Source: Bradyrhizobium sp. sBnM-33
GTDB lineage: Bacteria; Pseudomonadota; Alphaproteobacteria; Rhizobiales; Xanthobacteraceae
NCBI RefSeq assembly: GCF_032917945.1
Contig: NZ_CP136624.1
Location: forward strand, 1,302,001-1,366,000
DNA: 64,000 nucleotides
Reading direction: 5' to 3'
Shown: positions 25,761 through 34,412 of the stretch, piece after piece
How positions within the stretch are numbered: the stretch's first letter is position 1
Layout of the letters: each line of letters begins with the position of its first letter
Notes under the pieces: model-generated
What the model was told of the DNA's origin: nothing
Seen by the model: the letters and a program-made list of their open reading frames with translations, nothing else
The model's database searches: none
Program-made: the position numbers and the translations under genes

Positions 25761-26939
25761 ATGCAAAACTCCATCCGAACACCTTATGATCGGGTCGTGA
25801 TGGCGGTTCCGGTGACGATACCCTACGTGCGCTACTCGATCGAGAGCGCGCAGTGGTGGATCGGCCGCGCGCTGAAGGCGCTGGTTGACGGCGCCGGCAT
25901 CACGCCGCGCGACATCGATGGTTTCTGCGTTTCGAGTTTTACGGCGGGGCTCGATAGCGGGATCGGGCTCACCCAGCATTTCGGCTTGTGCGTGCGATGG
26001 ATCGACACCATTCCGCTAGGCGGCGCGAGCGCGATCGCGGCGCTCCGCCGCGCCGCGCGGGCGGTGCAGGCCGGCGACGCGCGCATCGTGGCTTGCGTGG
26101 CTGGAGATACCAACCACGTCGATTCCTTCCGCTCCACGCTGGAAAATTTCTCGCGCTTCAACCAGGACGCCGTCTATCCCTATGGCGCGGGCGGCGCCAA
26201 TGCGAGCTTTGCGTTGATCGCGCGCAACTACATGCGAACGTTCGGCGCCAAGCGCGAGGATTTCGGCAAAATCGCCGTCGCCCAGCGCAGCAATGCGCTC
26301 CGCAATCCCAACGCCCTGATGAAAGCGCCGCTGACCATCGAGCAATACATGTCGGCGCGGCCGATCGCCGATCCGATCCATTTGTTCGACTGCGTTATGC
26401 CGTGCGCCGGTGCGGAGGCGTTTCTCGTGATGGACGAGGATGTCGCCGCGTCCCTCAACCTGCCCGCCGCCAAAATTCTTAGCACGATCGAGCGCCACAA
26501 TGCATTCGGCGACGACCCCGTTCAGGTGCGTGGCGGATGGGCGATGGATATCGATGAGCTCTACGCGATGGCCGGCGTCAAGCCGGATGATCTCGATTTC
26601 GTCGAGACCTACGACGATTATCCGGTGATCTCGATGATGCAATTCGAGGACCTCGGCTTCTGCCGGAAGGGCGAAGGGCCCGATTTCGTTCGGCAGCACG
26701 ATCTCACGATCGACGGCACCTTCCCGCACAACACCTCCGGTGGCCAGTTATCGGTCGGGCAGGCCGGTGCGGGAGGCGCCTATCTCGGCGTGGTCGAGGC
26801 CCTGCGCCAGGTTCTTGGGCAAGCCGGTCCGACGCAGGTTAGGGATGCACGTGTCGGGTTGGCTTCGGGTTTTGGAATGATCAACTATGATCGTGGCCTT
26901 GCTTCGGGAGCGGCGATTCTCGCGGGACCGGGCTCATGA
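25761..26939 (+). CDS. SCP2-thiolase-like protein lacking thiolase catalytic residues (Ltp2-like aldolase candidate)
   Basis: The 392-residue protein follows the SCPx-thiolase fold, with E-T-Y284-D-D-Y and M-M-Q-F-E-D-L-G-F-C-R-K-G-E-G matching that family. The three thiolase hallmarks are absent. The nucleophilic Cys position is Gly88 in L-G-G-A-S, the histidine of G-H-P is Gln334 in S-V-G-Q-A-G, and the C-terminal C-x-G is A-S-G-F-G. Ltp2, which cleaves steroid side chains by a retro-aldol reaction together with a DUF35 partner, is a known relative with the same losses. The next gene encodes a DUF35 domain and overlaps by four bases, which strongly supports such a complex. The start may also be ATG 25800. 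Confidence 0.82.
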   Translation: MQNSIRTPYDRVVMAVPVTIPYVRYSIESAQWWIGRALKALVDGAGITPRDIDGFCVSSFTAGLDSGIGLTQHFGLCVRWIDTIPLGGASAIAALRRAARAVQAGDARIVACVAGDTNHVDSFRSTLENFSRFNQDAVYPYGAGGANASFALIARNYMRTFGAKREDFGKIAVAQRSNALRNPNALMKAPLTIEQYMSARPIADPIHLFDCVMPCAGAEAFLVMDEDVAASLNLPAAKILSTIERHNAFGDDPVQVRGGWAMDIDELYAMAGVKPDDLDFVETYDDYPVISMMQFEDLGFCRKGEGPDFVRQHDLTIDGTFPHNTSGGQLSVGQAGAGGAYLGVVEALRQVLGQAGPTQVRDARVGLASGFGMINYDRGLASGAAILAGPGS

Positions 26940-28177
26940 TCGAACCGATCATCAAACCGCGCCGGAAGAACCCTTTGCAGCGGACGCGGCTGCCGACGTC
27001 GCCGCCGCGCGCACGCAGCCGCCCGTCGCACGGTTTCACGCGGGCCGCCGCCGAGGGGCGCTTCATGCTGCAGCGCTGTGGTGCCTGCGGAACGTTCTGT
27101 TATCCGGCGCGCGATGCATGCCCCACGTGCCTTTCCGCCGATCTCGCCCTCACGGACGCGCCGCGGCGAGGGACGCTTTTGTCCGAAACGACGCTGCATG
27201 TCCCGGCGGACGTGCACTTCCGCGAGCGCGCGCCATGGCGCATCGGCCTGGTTGCGATGGAGTGCGGGCCAACCCTCGTGACGCACCTGCATGCCGATTG
27301 CGAAGAGGGCAGGCCGGTTGTGATGTCGTTCCAACTGGACAAGAGCGGGCAGGCCGTCGCCTTCGCGCACCCCGAACGTGAGACCCCCAACATGACGGAT
27401 GACAGGCAGTGGCGTGAGATGACGGCTGATCCAAAATTCCGGCGCGTTCTGGTGACCAACGGGCGCAGCATCGTCGGTCAGGAAACGGTGGCTGCACTGA
27501 AGGCGGCGGGCGCGTCGATCGTGTTCGTCGGCCTCGCCGAGCCGTGGAAGCCGTTCCGCGGCGAGGATGCATTACGCGCCATGGAGGGCGTCGAGATCGT
27601 GTCGCTCGATGTCGGCGACGAGAGGTCGGTCGCCGATCTGGCGGCCGATATCGGCGGCAAGGTCGATATCCTCGTGAACACGGCCGAGCATGTCCGCGCC
27701 GGCGGGCTGCTCGATCGGCAAGGCACCAGCGTCGTGCGCGATGAGATCGACCAGAGCTATCTCGGTTTCGTGCATTTGGCGCAGGCGTTCGGGCCGGCGA
27801 TGCGGATGCGGGGCTCCGATGGCGTCAACAGCGCCGCTGCCTGGATCAATATCCTCTCCGTCTATGCGCTGGCGAACTGGCCGGTGTTCGGCGCCTATTC
27901 GGCGTCACAGGCTGCTTGTCTGTCGCTGTCGCACTGCCTGCGGGCGGAGCTTCGGCCCGGCGGTGTCAAGGTGGTGAACGTGTTCACCGGGCCGCTCGAT
28001 ATCGAATGGTTCCAGACGGTGCCGCCGCCGAAGGTGGCGCCCCGCGCGGTGGCGAGTGCGATCGTGTCGGCGCTCAAGCGCGGGCTTGAAGATGTGTTCG
28101 TAGGAGACGTCGCCGAAGACATTCGCCAGCGCCTGGCCGCCAACCCCAAGGCAGTCGAGCGTGAGCTAGGGGCGTAG
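26936..28177 (+). CDS. DUF35 (zinc ribbon/OB-fold) fused to a degenerate SDR domain
   Basis: The 413-residue protein has two parts. Residues about 30-145 form a DUF35 domain with zinc ribbon cysteines 48, 51, 62 and 65 followed by an OB-fold. Residues about 165-413 are SDR-like. The SDR glycine motif is eroded (T-N-G-R-S-I-V-G at 174-181), and YxxxK reads Y321-S-A-S-Q325, with Gln replacing the catalytic lysine. Ser308 remains. DUF35 domains bind thiolase-like partners and channel acyl-CoAs; the partner gene lies immediately upstream. In the known aldolase complex DUF35 is fused to a hydratase-like domain, so this fusion is a different architecture. Confidence 0.85.
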   Translation: MIEPIIKPRRKNPLQRTRLPTSPPRARSRPSHGFTRAAAEGRFMLQRCGACGTFCYPARDACPTCLSADLALTDAPRRGTLLSETTLHVPADVHFRERAPWRIGLVAMECGPTLVTHLHADCEEGRPVVMSFQLDKSGQAVAFAHPERETPNMTDDRQWREMTADPKFRRVLVTNGRSIVGQETVAALKAAGASIVFVGLAEPWKPFRGEDALRAMEGVEIVSLDVGDERSVADLAADIGGKVDILVNTAEHVRAGGLLDRQGTSVVRDEIDQSYLGFVHLAQAFGPAMRMRGSDGVNSAAAWINILSVYALANWPVFGAYSASQAACLSLSHCLRAELRPGGVKVVNVFTGPLDIEWFQTVPPPKVAPRAVASAIVSALKRGLEDVFVGDVAEDIRQRLAANPKAVERELGA

Positions 28178-28206
28178 GCAGGGTTGTTGAGAACGGGAGA
28201 AGCGCA

Positions 28207-28992
28207 ATGGACAGCAACAGTCTCATGCAATTTGCCGGCGCGGTTGCATCCGGCGCGGTCCGCGTCGTCGATCTGACCTTCACCCTCAGTCCCGATTTTC
28301 CGGTCATCGTGCTGCCGCCGGATTTTGGTCAGGCCGCGCCGGTCCGCATCCAGCAGATTTCGCGCTACGACGCGAATGGCCCCGCCTGGTACTGGAACAA
28401 TCTCACCTTTGGGGAGCACACCGGTACGCATTTCGATGCGCCGATCCACTGGTTCACCGGCAAGGACCTGCCGAACAACGCCGTCGACACGTTGCCGGTG
28501 CGCGACATGATCGCGCCGGCCTGCGTAATCGATTGCTCGGCGCAAGCCGCAAAGGATGCGGATTTCCTTTTGACGATACCGGTGGTCGAAGCCTGGGAAA
28601 AAAGCCACGGGCGAATTCCGGAACGGCACTGGGTGCTGCTGCGTACCGACTGGTCGAAGAAAGGTTGGCGCGACTATGCCAACTTGAAAGACGACGGCGC
28701 GCACACGCCGGGGCCGGATGCAGCCGTGATGCGCTGGCTCGTCGAGGAGCGTGGCATCATGGGCCTCGGCACCGAGACGATCGGCACCGATGCCGGCCAG
28801 GCCGGGCATCTCGATCCTCCGTATCCGGCGCATCATTTCCTTCACGGCGGCGGACGTTACGGCCTGCAGTGCCTGTGTAACCTCGATCAGCTTCCGCCAA
28901 CCGGCGCGGTGATCGTGGCCGCGCCGCTCAAAATCCAGAATGGCTCTGGCAGTCCGTTGCGCGTGCTTGCGCTGGTGCCTGGGCAGGGTTGA
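28207..28992 (+). CDS. Cyclase family metal-dependent hydrolase
   Basis: The 261-residue protein contains H71-T-G-T-H75-F-D77-A-P-I-H81-W, the metal-binding motif of the cyclase/kynurenine formamidase superfamily. A late W-L-V-E-E-R-G segment near residue 180 is family-typical. GGGAGAAG lies 5 bases before the ATG. Members hydrolyse formylkynurenine, isatin (isatin hydrolase) or related cyclic amides. With an indolepyruvate-type oxidoreductase in the same island, an indole-derived lactam or amide is an attractive but untested substrate. It lies 29 bases after the DUF35-SDR gene. Confidence 0.88.
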   Translation: MDSNSLMQFAGAVASGAVRVVDLTFTLSPDFPVIVLPPDFGQAAPVRIQQISRYDANGPAWYWNNLTFGEHTGTHFDAPIHWFTGKDLPNNAVDTLPVRDMIAPACVIDCSAQAAKDADFLLTIPVVEAWEKSHGRIPERHWVLLRTDWSKKGWRDYANLKDDGAHTPGPDAAVMRWLVEERGIMGLGTETIGTDAGQAGHLDPPYPAHHFLHGGGRYGLQCLCNLDQLPPTGAVIVAAPLKIQNGSGSPLRVLALVPGQG

Positions 28993-29019
28993 ACCTTTTC
29001 TTACACATCGAGTGACATC

Positions 29020-30177
29020 ATGGAAAACAAGAAGACTCTATTGATTGGCGTCGCGATCTTGCTTGCCGCCATGGCGCCGGCCCATGCCGAAATCCTTGTC
29101 GGTTTCGTCACCGGCTTGAGCGGGCCGGTGTCCTCGATCGGCGTGCCGAACGCCAAGGGACTGGCCGCGGGTCAGACCTATGTCGGCGAGATCGACGGTG
29201 AGAAAGTCCGCGTCATCCAGCTTGACGACGGCTCGGACCCGGCCGCCTCGACGCGCAATGCCCGCAAGCTGGTCGAGCAGGAAAACGTTGATTTCCTGAT
29301 CGGCACGTCGGGCGCGCCGCAGACGCTGGCGATGGCGACCGCCGCTATCGAGATGAAGGTCCCAATGGTGGCGGTCTCGCCGATCGCGCCAGTGCCGGCC
29401 GGAGAGGGCGGGCCATGGGTGGTGCAAACCCCGCAGCCGACGCCGCTGCTCGTCCAGGGTATCGTCGATCACATGAAGAACCGCAACGTAAAGACCGTGG
29501 CCTTCATCGGCTTCTCCGACGCCTTTGGCGACCTGATGTATAATTCGCTGCTGCAAAGCGCCGAGAAGGCGGACATCAAGGTGATCGCCAACGAACGCTA
29601 TGCTCGCTCGGACAACTCGGTCACCGCACAGGTGCTGCGCGCGGTCTCCGCGCGTCCCGATGCGATCATGCTGGGCGGCACCGGAACGCCCGGTGCATTG
29701 CCCGTGATTGCGCTGTCCGAGCGCGGTTACAAGGGGCCGCTCTACGGTAATCACGGCATGATCAGCGCGGATTTCCTGCGGCTCGCCGGCAAATCGGCCG
29801 AGGGCATCATCTGCCCGACCGGGCCGGTGACGGCGGGCGAGCAGCTTCCCGAGAGCAATCCGATCCGCAAGGTCGTTCTCGCATTCCGTACCGCCTATGA
29901 GAAAGCCAATGGCGAGACGCCAGCCGATGCATTTTCGCCCTACGCCTTCGATGGCTGGCTGGTGTTCATGGATGCAGCCAGACGTGCCAAGGCGACCGGA
30001 GCGACGCCCGGGACGCCAGCCTTTCGCAATGCGCTGCGCGAAGCCCTGTTCACGACCAAGGACGTGGTGGGCGCGCACGGCATCTATAGCTATACGCCGG
30101 CCGACCGTCACGGCGTCGATAGCCGCGCGCGGATACTGGTCCAGATCGAAGGCGGGAAATACAAGCTGCTGCCATGA
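29020..30177 (+). CDS. Second LivJ-type periplasmic binding protein, no adjacent permease
   Basis: The 385-residue protein has a signal peptide ending near A-H-A-E, then I-L-V-G-F-V-T-G-L-S-G-P-V. It is clearly related to the 21870-23018 product: both share D-D-G-S-D-P-A/S-A, A-R-K-L and the G-x-G-T-x-G-A-L-P block. It ends the six-gene operon that begins at 24495, and no permease follows. It probably uses the membrane parts at 18312-21831 with a second ligand. The ribosome-binding site is weak. Confidence 0.9.
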   Translation: MENKKTLLIGVAILLAAMAPAHAEILVGFVTGLSGPVSSIGVPNAKGLAAGQTYVGEIDGEKVRVIQLDDGSDPAASTRNARKLVEQENVDFLIGTSGAPQTLAMATAAIEMKVPMVAVSPIAPVPAGEGGPWVVQTPQPTPLLVQGIVDHMKNRNVKTVAFIGFSDAFGDLMYNSLLQSAEKADIKVIANERYARSDNSVTAQVLRAVSARPDAIMLGGTGTPGALPVIALSERGYKGPLYGNHGMISADFLRLAGKSAEGIICPTGPVTAGEQLPESNPIRKVVLAFRTAYEKANGETPADAFSPYAFDGWLVFMDAARRAKATGATPGTPAFRNALREALFTTKDVVGAHGIYSYTPADRHGVDSRARILVQIEGGKYKLLP

Positions 30178-30198
30178 TAGCAGCGGCCTGCGAGCGGC

Positions 30199-31839
30199 TC
30201 AGCCGTGGCGCAGCTTCGCCTTCAGCGCGCGCATGTCGATCGCGCGATTTGCGCTGACTGCGGCAGCCGCCAACGTCTTGATCTCGCCCCGCGCGAGCTT
30301 GCGCGTTGACGACAAGGGAAGTTCGTCGACGATGGCGACGTAGCCGGGCACCTTGTGATAGGCGAGGCGCTCGGCGCAGGTTTTGACAATCGAAGCCGCG
30401 AGCGCGGCTGCATCGTCGACCTCCGCATTCGGCACGATGAAAGCAAAAACCTCTTCGCCGCGGATGTCGTCGGGGACGGGTGTCACCGCGCAGCCGCCGA
30501 TGCGCGTGTCCATGTAAAGCGCGCTCTCGACCTCGAGCACGCCAATGCTCTCGCCGCTGCGCCGCACGATGGTCTTCTTGCGATCGAAGAAATACAGAAG
30601 GCCGTCTTCGTCAGCGAACACCAGATCGCCGGTGTGGAACCAGCCATTCTGCCAGGCCGCTTCGGTGGCCTCCTTGTCCTTCAGGTAACCGCTGAAGAAG
30701 CCAGCCCGGGCATTGTCGCCCTTGGCGCGGACCAGCAATTCGCCAGGCTTTCCAGGCGCGACATCGGCGCCCTGATCGTCAACGAGACGATACTCCATAC
30801 TTGATGATGGCCGGCCAACGCAGCGCGCGCCAAATCCCGCCGGCTCACGCGCGGTGGTCGTTGCCGCCGCACCGCCGGTCTCGGTCATCGCCCAGGCCTC
30901 GACGATCGGGATGCGGTAACGCTCCTCGAAGGTGGCACGATGGCGGACGTCGACGCCGGGCGCGAAGGCGAAGCGCACCCGATGCTGTCGTTCTACTTCA
31001 GTTACAGGCAGTTGGAGCAGAATGGCCGGGATGACGCCCAGACAATGTACGACCGTTGCGCCGCTGTCGGCCACACACTGCCACCAGCGATTGGCGTGGA
31101 AGCGGTCGAGCGGAACCACGGCGCCGCCGAGCACCATCATGCCGACAGCGCTGCAGCCGAGTGCATTCATGTGAAACATCGGCAATGGCGTCAGGTTGAT
31201 CTCGCGATCAGGCCGCAGTTCGGCCACGCCGCCCTGCGCGAGATACCAGTCGGCGACCTGCAGGAAATAGCGGTTCGAGAGCATGCAGCCCTTTGGCTTG
31301 CCGGTGCTGCCTGAAGTGAACAGCAGCGCGCATTCATCATTGAACTCGGGAGTTTGGGCGCTGACGTCCGTCCGGCACGGCGGGATACGGCTGTCGGTAT
31401 CGATGACGCGGGCACGTCCGAGTGCTGCATCCTTCGTCACGTGGATGCGATCCGGGGTCGCCACCAGCAGGTCCGCCTGTGACAGCTCGAGCTGGAAGGA
31501 TAGTTCGTCGGGGCGTATGTCCGGATTGATCGGAACGATCGAAACCCCGAGCGCATTGAGCGCGAGCCAATGCAGAAAGAAAACCGGCCGATTTTCGAGC
31601 AGCAAGGCGACCCGCGCGCCGCGTCCGTAGCCGGCGGCCGCGTATTCGGCTCGAACGCGGTCAACATCGGCCTTGAACGCGCCGTATTCGATGTTGAATC
31701 CTTCCGGTGCGTAGGGCAGTTGCGCACTCGCGGGCGCCAGCAGGAATGGCGCGTCCGGCCGCCTTGCAGCCGTGGCGGCGAAAGCATCGGACGGCGATCG
31801 ATACGGAATGTTGAGACTCATTGCGAACGTCGCTCCCAT
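30199..31839 (-). CDS. AMP-dependent acyl-CoA ligase
   Basis: The 546-residue protein belongs to the ANL superfamily and would activate a carboxylic acid to its CoA thioester. The P-loop L-L-F-T-S-G-S-T-G-K-P-K-G, the W-A-M-T-E-T-G motif, the hinge F-D-R-K-K-T-I-V-R-R and the C-terminal lysine region T-R-K-L-A-R-G-E-I-K are all present. Start 31839 has AGGA upstream; 31821 is an alternative. It is divergent from another ligase, with an operator-like palindrome between them. Relatives act on aromatic or medium-chain acids. Confidence 0.92.
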   Translation of the reverse strand: MGATFAMSLNIPYRSPSDAFAATAARRPDAPFLLAPASAQLPYAPEGFNIEYGAFKADVDRVRAEYAAAGYGRGARVALLLENRPVFFLHWLALNALGVSIVPINPDIRPDELSFQLELSQADLLVATPDRIHVTKDAALGRARVIDTDSRIPPCRTDVSAQTPEFNDECALLFTSGSTGKPKGCMLSNRYFLQVADWYLAQGGVAELRPDREINLTPLPMFHMNALGCSAVGMMVLGGAVVPLDRFHANRWWQCVADSGATVVHCLGVIPAILLQLPVTEVERQHRVRFAFAPGVDVRHRATFEERYRIPIVEAWAMTETGGAAATTTAREPAGFGARCVGRPSSSMEYRLVDDQGADVAPGKPGELLVRAKGDNARAGFFSGYLKDKEATEAAWQNGWFHTGDLVFADEDGLLYFFDRKKTIVRRSGESIGVLEVESALYMDTRIGGCAVTPVPDDIRGEEVFAFIVPNAEVDDAAALAASIVKTCAERLAYHKVPGYVAIVDELPLSSTRKLARGEIKTLAAAAVSANRAIDMRALKAKLRHG

Positions 31840-31909
31840 TCATGTCCTGCCGCCGGACGGTGGTGGCCGGAAGCCCGCACTCAGCACTTGCTGCAGCGGT
31901 CTTCGTCGA

Positions 31910-31929
31910 ATACTTTAAGCCTAAACTAT
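31910..31929. promoter_or_regulatory. Palindromic operator ATACTTTA-N4-TAAACTAT
   Basis: The site is a 20-base palindrome with one mismatch relative to ATACTTTA-N4-TAAAGTAT. It lies 71 bases upstream of the minus-strand ligase start and 77 bases upstream of the plus-strand ligase start. Its A+T-rich symmetric form in a divergent promoter fits a MarR operator; the MarR gene at 33650-34159 is the obvious candidate. Confidence 0.6.
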
Positions 31930-32005
31930 ATTGCTGGCCAATAGCGATCTATCGCAGACCTGCCCGGCGAACCTTGGAGAGTAGCCTTGGAAGTAGGAGG
32001 TGCGT

Positions 32006-33647
32006 ATGCAATCAGGTGATGGCAGCGCGGCCGGGCAGCGGCGGGGCGGGTCGATCTGGCCGCAGGCGGCTGAGCGTTTTCCGCCGTTGGATCGAATTCT
32101 CTCGACCATTCTGACGCGGCAGGCCGCGCAGTATCGCGACCGCACCCTGTTTGTCTTTGGCGAAACACGATGGAGCTATGCTGAAACGGCTGCAATTGCC
32201 GCTGCGTCGGCTGCCCGCTTGATGCAGGCCGGAATTCGCGCCGGTGACCGCGTTGCCCTGATGTGCTCGAACCGGCCAGAGTTTCTGGAAATCTATCTCG
32301 GCTGCGCGTGGATGGGCGCCGTGACCGTGCCGATCAACACCGCACTGCGCGGCATCCAGCTCAGCCATATCTTGCGCAACTCGACGCCGAAGCTGCTGGC
32401 GATCGAGTCCTGCTTTGTGCCGGCCCTCGAAACGTTGGAAAGCGACGTCGCGCCGCCGGATACTGTCTGGACAATCGGCGAAGGTGTCGCGTCTCCGGTC
32501 GCGCCGGGCTCGATCTTGCCGTTGCCCGTGCTCGGCGACGAAGCTCCGCCCGCGCCGGTCCGGCCGGGCGACACGGTCGCGATCCTCTATACGTCGGGCA
32601 CCACGGGTCCTTCCAAGGGCGTTTGCTGCCCACAGGCGCAGATGTTCTGGTGGGGCGTCTATTCGGCGCGTGCGCTCGACATTCGCGAAGGCGACGTCCT
32701 ATTCACGACGCTGCCGCTGTTCCATACCAACGCCCTGAACGCGTCCTATCAGGCGCTCCTCAACGGCTGCACCTACGTGATCGAGCCGAAATTCTCCGCC
32801 TCGGGCTTCTGGGCGGCGGCGCGACGGCATCAGGCGACAGTCGGCTATCTGTTGGGCGCGATGGCCGTGATGCTGCTGGCACAGCCAAAATCTGCCGGCG
32901 ATACCGCGCATTTCCTGCGGGTCGCTCGGTGGCGGCGTTCCCGGCCAATTTCACGGCCCGTTTCTTGAGCGCTTCGGCGTGCCGTTGCTCGACGGCTACG
33001 GCTCAACCGAAACGAATTTCGTGTTCGCGGGCACGATCCCGTCCGATCGCCCTGGCACCATGGGTTATCTCGTCGAAGGCGTGGAGGCTTGCATCGTCAA
33101 CTCCGAGGACGAACCCCTGCCTGACGGCGAGGCCGGCGAGCTGCTATTGCGCGCGCGCGAACCGCTCGCGTTTGCGACGGGATATTTCGCAATGCCGGAC
33201 AAGACGGCCGAAGCCTGGCGGAATGAGTGGTTTCGCACCGGTGACCGTGTCGTACGCGATGCGGACGGCCACTACCGTTTCGTTGACCGAATGAAGGATT
33301 CCATCCGTCGGCGCGGCGAGAATGTTTCGTCCTGGGAGGTGGAGCAGGTGTTGCTGAAGCATCCGGCAATCGCCGCGTGCGCCGTCTATCCCCTGCCGTC
33401 CGAAGTCGGCGAAGACGAGGTTGCGGCGGCCGTCCAGCTCGAACCCGCGCGTGAGCTTGAGCCGATCGATGTCGTCAGGCACTGCGAGGGCAAGATGGCC
33501 TATTTCGCGATTCCGCGCTTTGTCCGGATCGTCACCGAGATGCCGTTGACCGAGAACGGCAAGATACGCAAGGTCGGGCTGCGCGAGGCTGGGAAGACTC
33601 CCGACACCTGGGACCGCGATGCTGCCGGATACAAACTGCGTCGTTAA
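32006..33647 (+). pseudogene. AMP-dependent acyl-CoA ligase, frameshifted
   Basis: AGGAGG (31995-32000) precedes ATG 32006. The first frame carries the P-loop I-L-Y-T-S-G-T-T-G-P-S-K-G and runs to about 32924. From 32925 the protein continues in another frame (L-G-G-G-V-P-G-Q-F-H, then Y-G-S-T-E-T, the hinge F-V-D-R-M-K-D and E-N-G-K-I-R-K) to 33647. The join sits at GTC-GCTC, where an intact relative would read GTC-GCG-CTC, so a GC dinucleotide seems to be missing. Everything else is well preserved, so this is a recent mutation or a sequencing error. As read, the C-terminal third would be lost. Confidence 0.85.
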
Positions 33648-33649
33648 GA

Positions 33650-34159
33650 TCAGGTGCGGGCTTGGTCCGTCGCTTGCTTCACGGCGTTTTTCAGATCGTC
33701 GAGCTCCCTGACCAATCCATCAAGCCGTCCTTTCGGAAACCCGGCAAGCAGCGAAGCCAGCCAGAGGGCGTGCTTCTTTGCCATCCGTCTGAACGCCTTC
33801 CTGCCATCGGCCGTCATGCAGACGATCTGCACGCGACGGTCGAGCGGCGACGGCGACCGCGTGATAAAGCCGTCTTCGACCAGGCGATCCACGATCGGCG
33901 TCAGATTTCCGGCCGTGACCATCAGGCGCTTCGGTAGCTCACCCAGCACTAACCCGACGGGCTCGCGATCGAGCTGTGCCAGCACGTCGAAGCGTGGCAT
34001 CGTGAAGTCAAACTCTTCGCGGAAATGGCGCCGCAGCTCGGCGCCGATCAAGGATGTACAGGCAAGGAGGCGAAGCCAAACCCTGACCTGGGCCCGGTTG
34101 TCTGTATCCTGCTCAGTCATGTTCTCGTCGTCGATCAGCGCGAGCTCCTTGCCGGCCAT
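33650..34159 (-). CDS. MarR-family transcriptional regulator
   Basis: The 169-residue protein has the MarR winged helix, with recognition region M-V-T-A-G-N-L-T-P-I-V-D-R-L and wing P-L-D-R-R-V-Q-I. It is related to the regulator at 3750-4277 (both have a conserved V/I-W-L-R-L-L-A/S-C region near the start). It is convergent with the frameshifted ligase and divergent from a thioesterase gene. It probably controls the acyl-CoA ligases, the thioesterase and the 24.5-30.2 kb operon through the shared palindromes. Relatives such as BadR-type repressors respond to aryl-CoA or aryl acids. Confidence 0.92.
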   Translation of the reverse strand: MAGKELALIDDENMTEQDTDNRAQVRVWLRLLACTSLIGAELRRHFREEFDFTMPRFDVLAQLDREPVGLVLGELPKRLMVTAGNLTPIVDRLVEDGFITRSPSPLDRRVQIVCMTADGRKAFRRMAKKHALWLASLLAGFPKGRLDGLVRELDDLKNAVKQATDQART

Positions 34160-34378
34160 CTATCCATCTCTCCCGACGTTCCGTTGTGCGGCCAGACGGA
34201 TCGGCAATCAGGTTCTGCAGTGGATCCTAAAATCCTTTAGGGCCAAATCAAATGCTTGGGAAGCGGCCAATTTGCCCGGAAATGCGGCGTCGCGCTCCAG
34301 CGCGAATTCGCGATAGGGGCAGACTACGCCGTGCTTCAATACTCGACTTTGCATAGCCGGGCCCAGCTGTGAGAAAAT

Positions 34379-34400
34379 ATTTTATACTTAAACTAAAAAT
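34379..34400. promoter_or_regulatory. A+T-rich operator-like site before the thioesterase gene
   Basis: TTTTA (34380-34384) and TAAAA (34394-34398) are inverted arms around ATACTTAAACT, which contains most of the ATACTTTA half-site seen at 31910. The site ends 13 bases before the ATG, so bound repressor would block initiation. It is weaker than the 31910 copy. Confidence 0.4.
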
Positions 34401-34412
34401 GAGCCCCCATCC

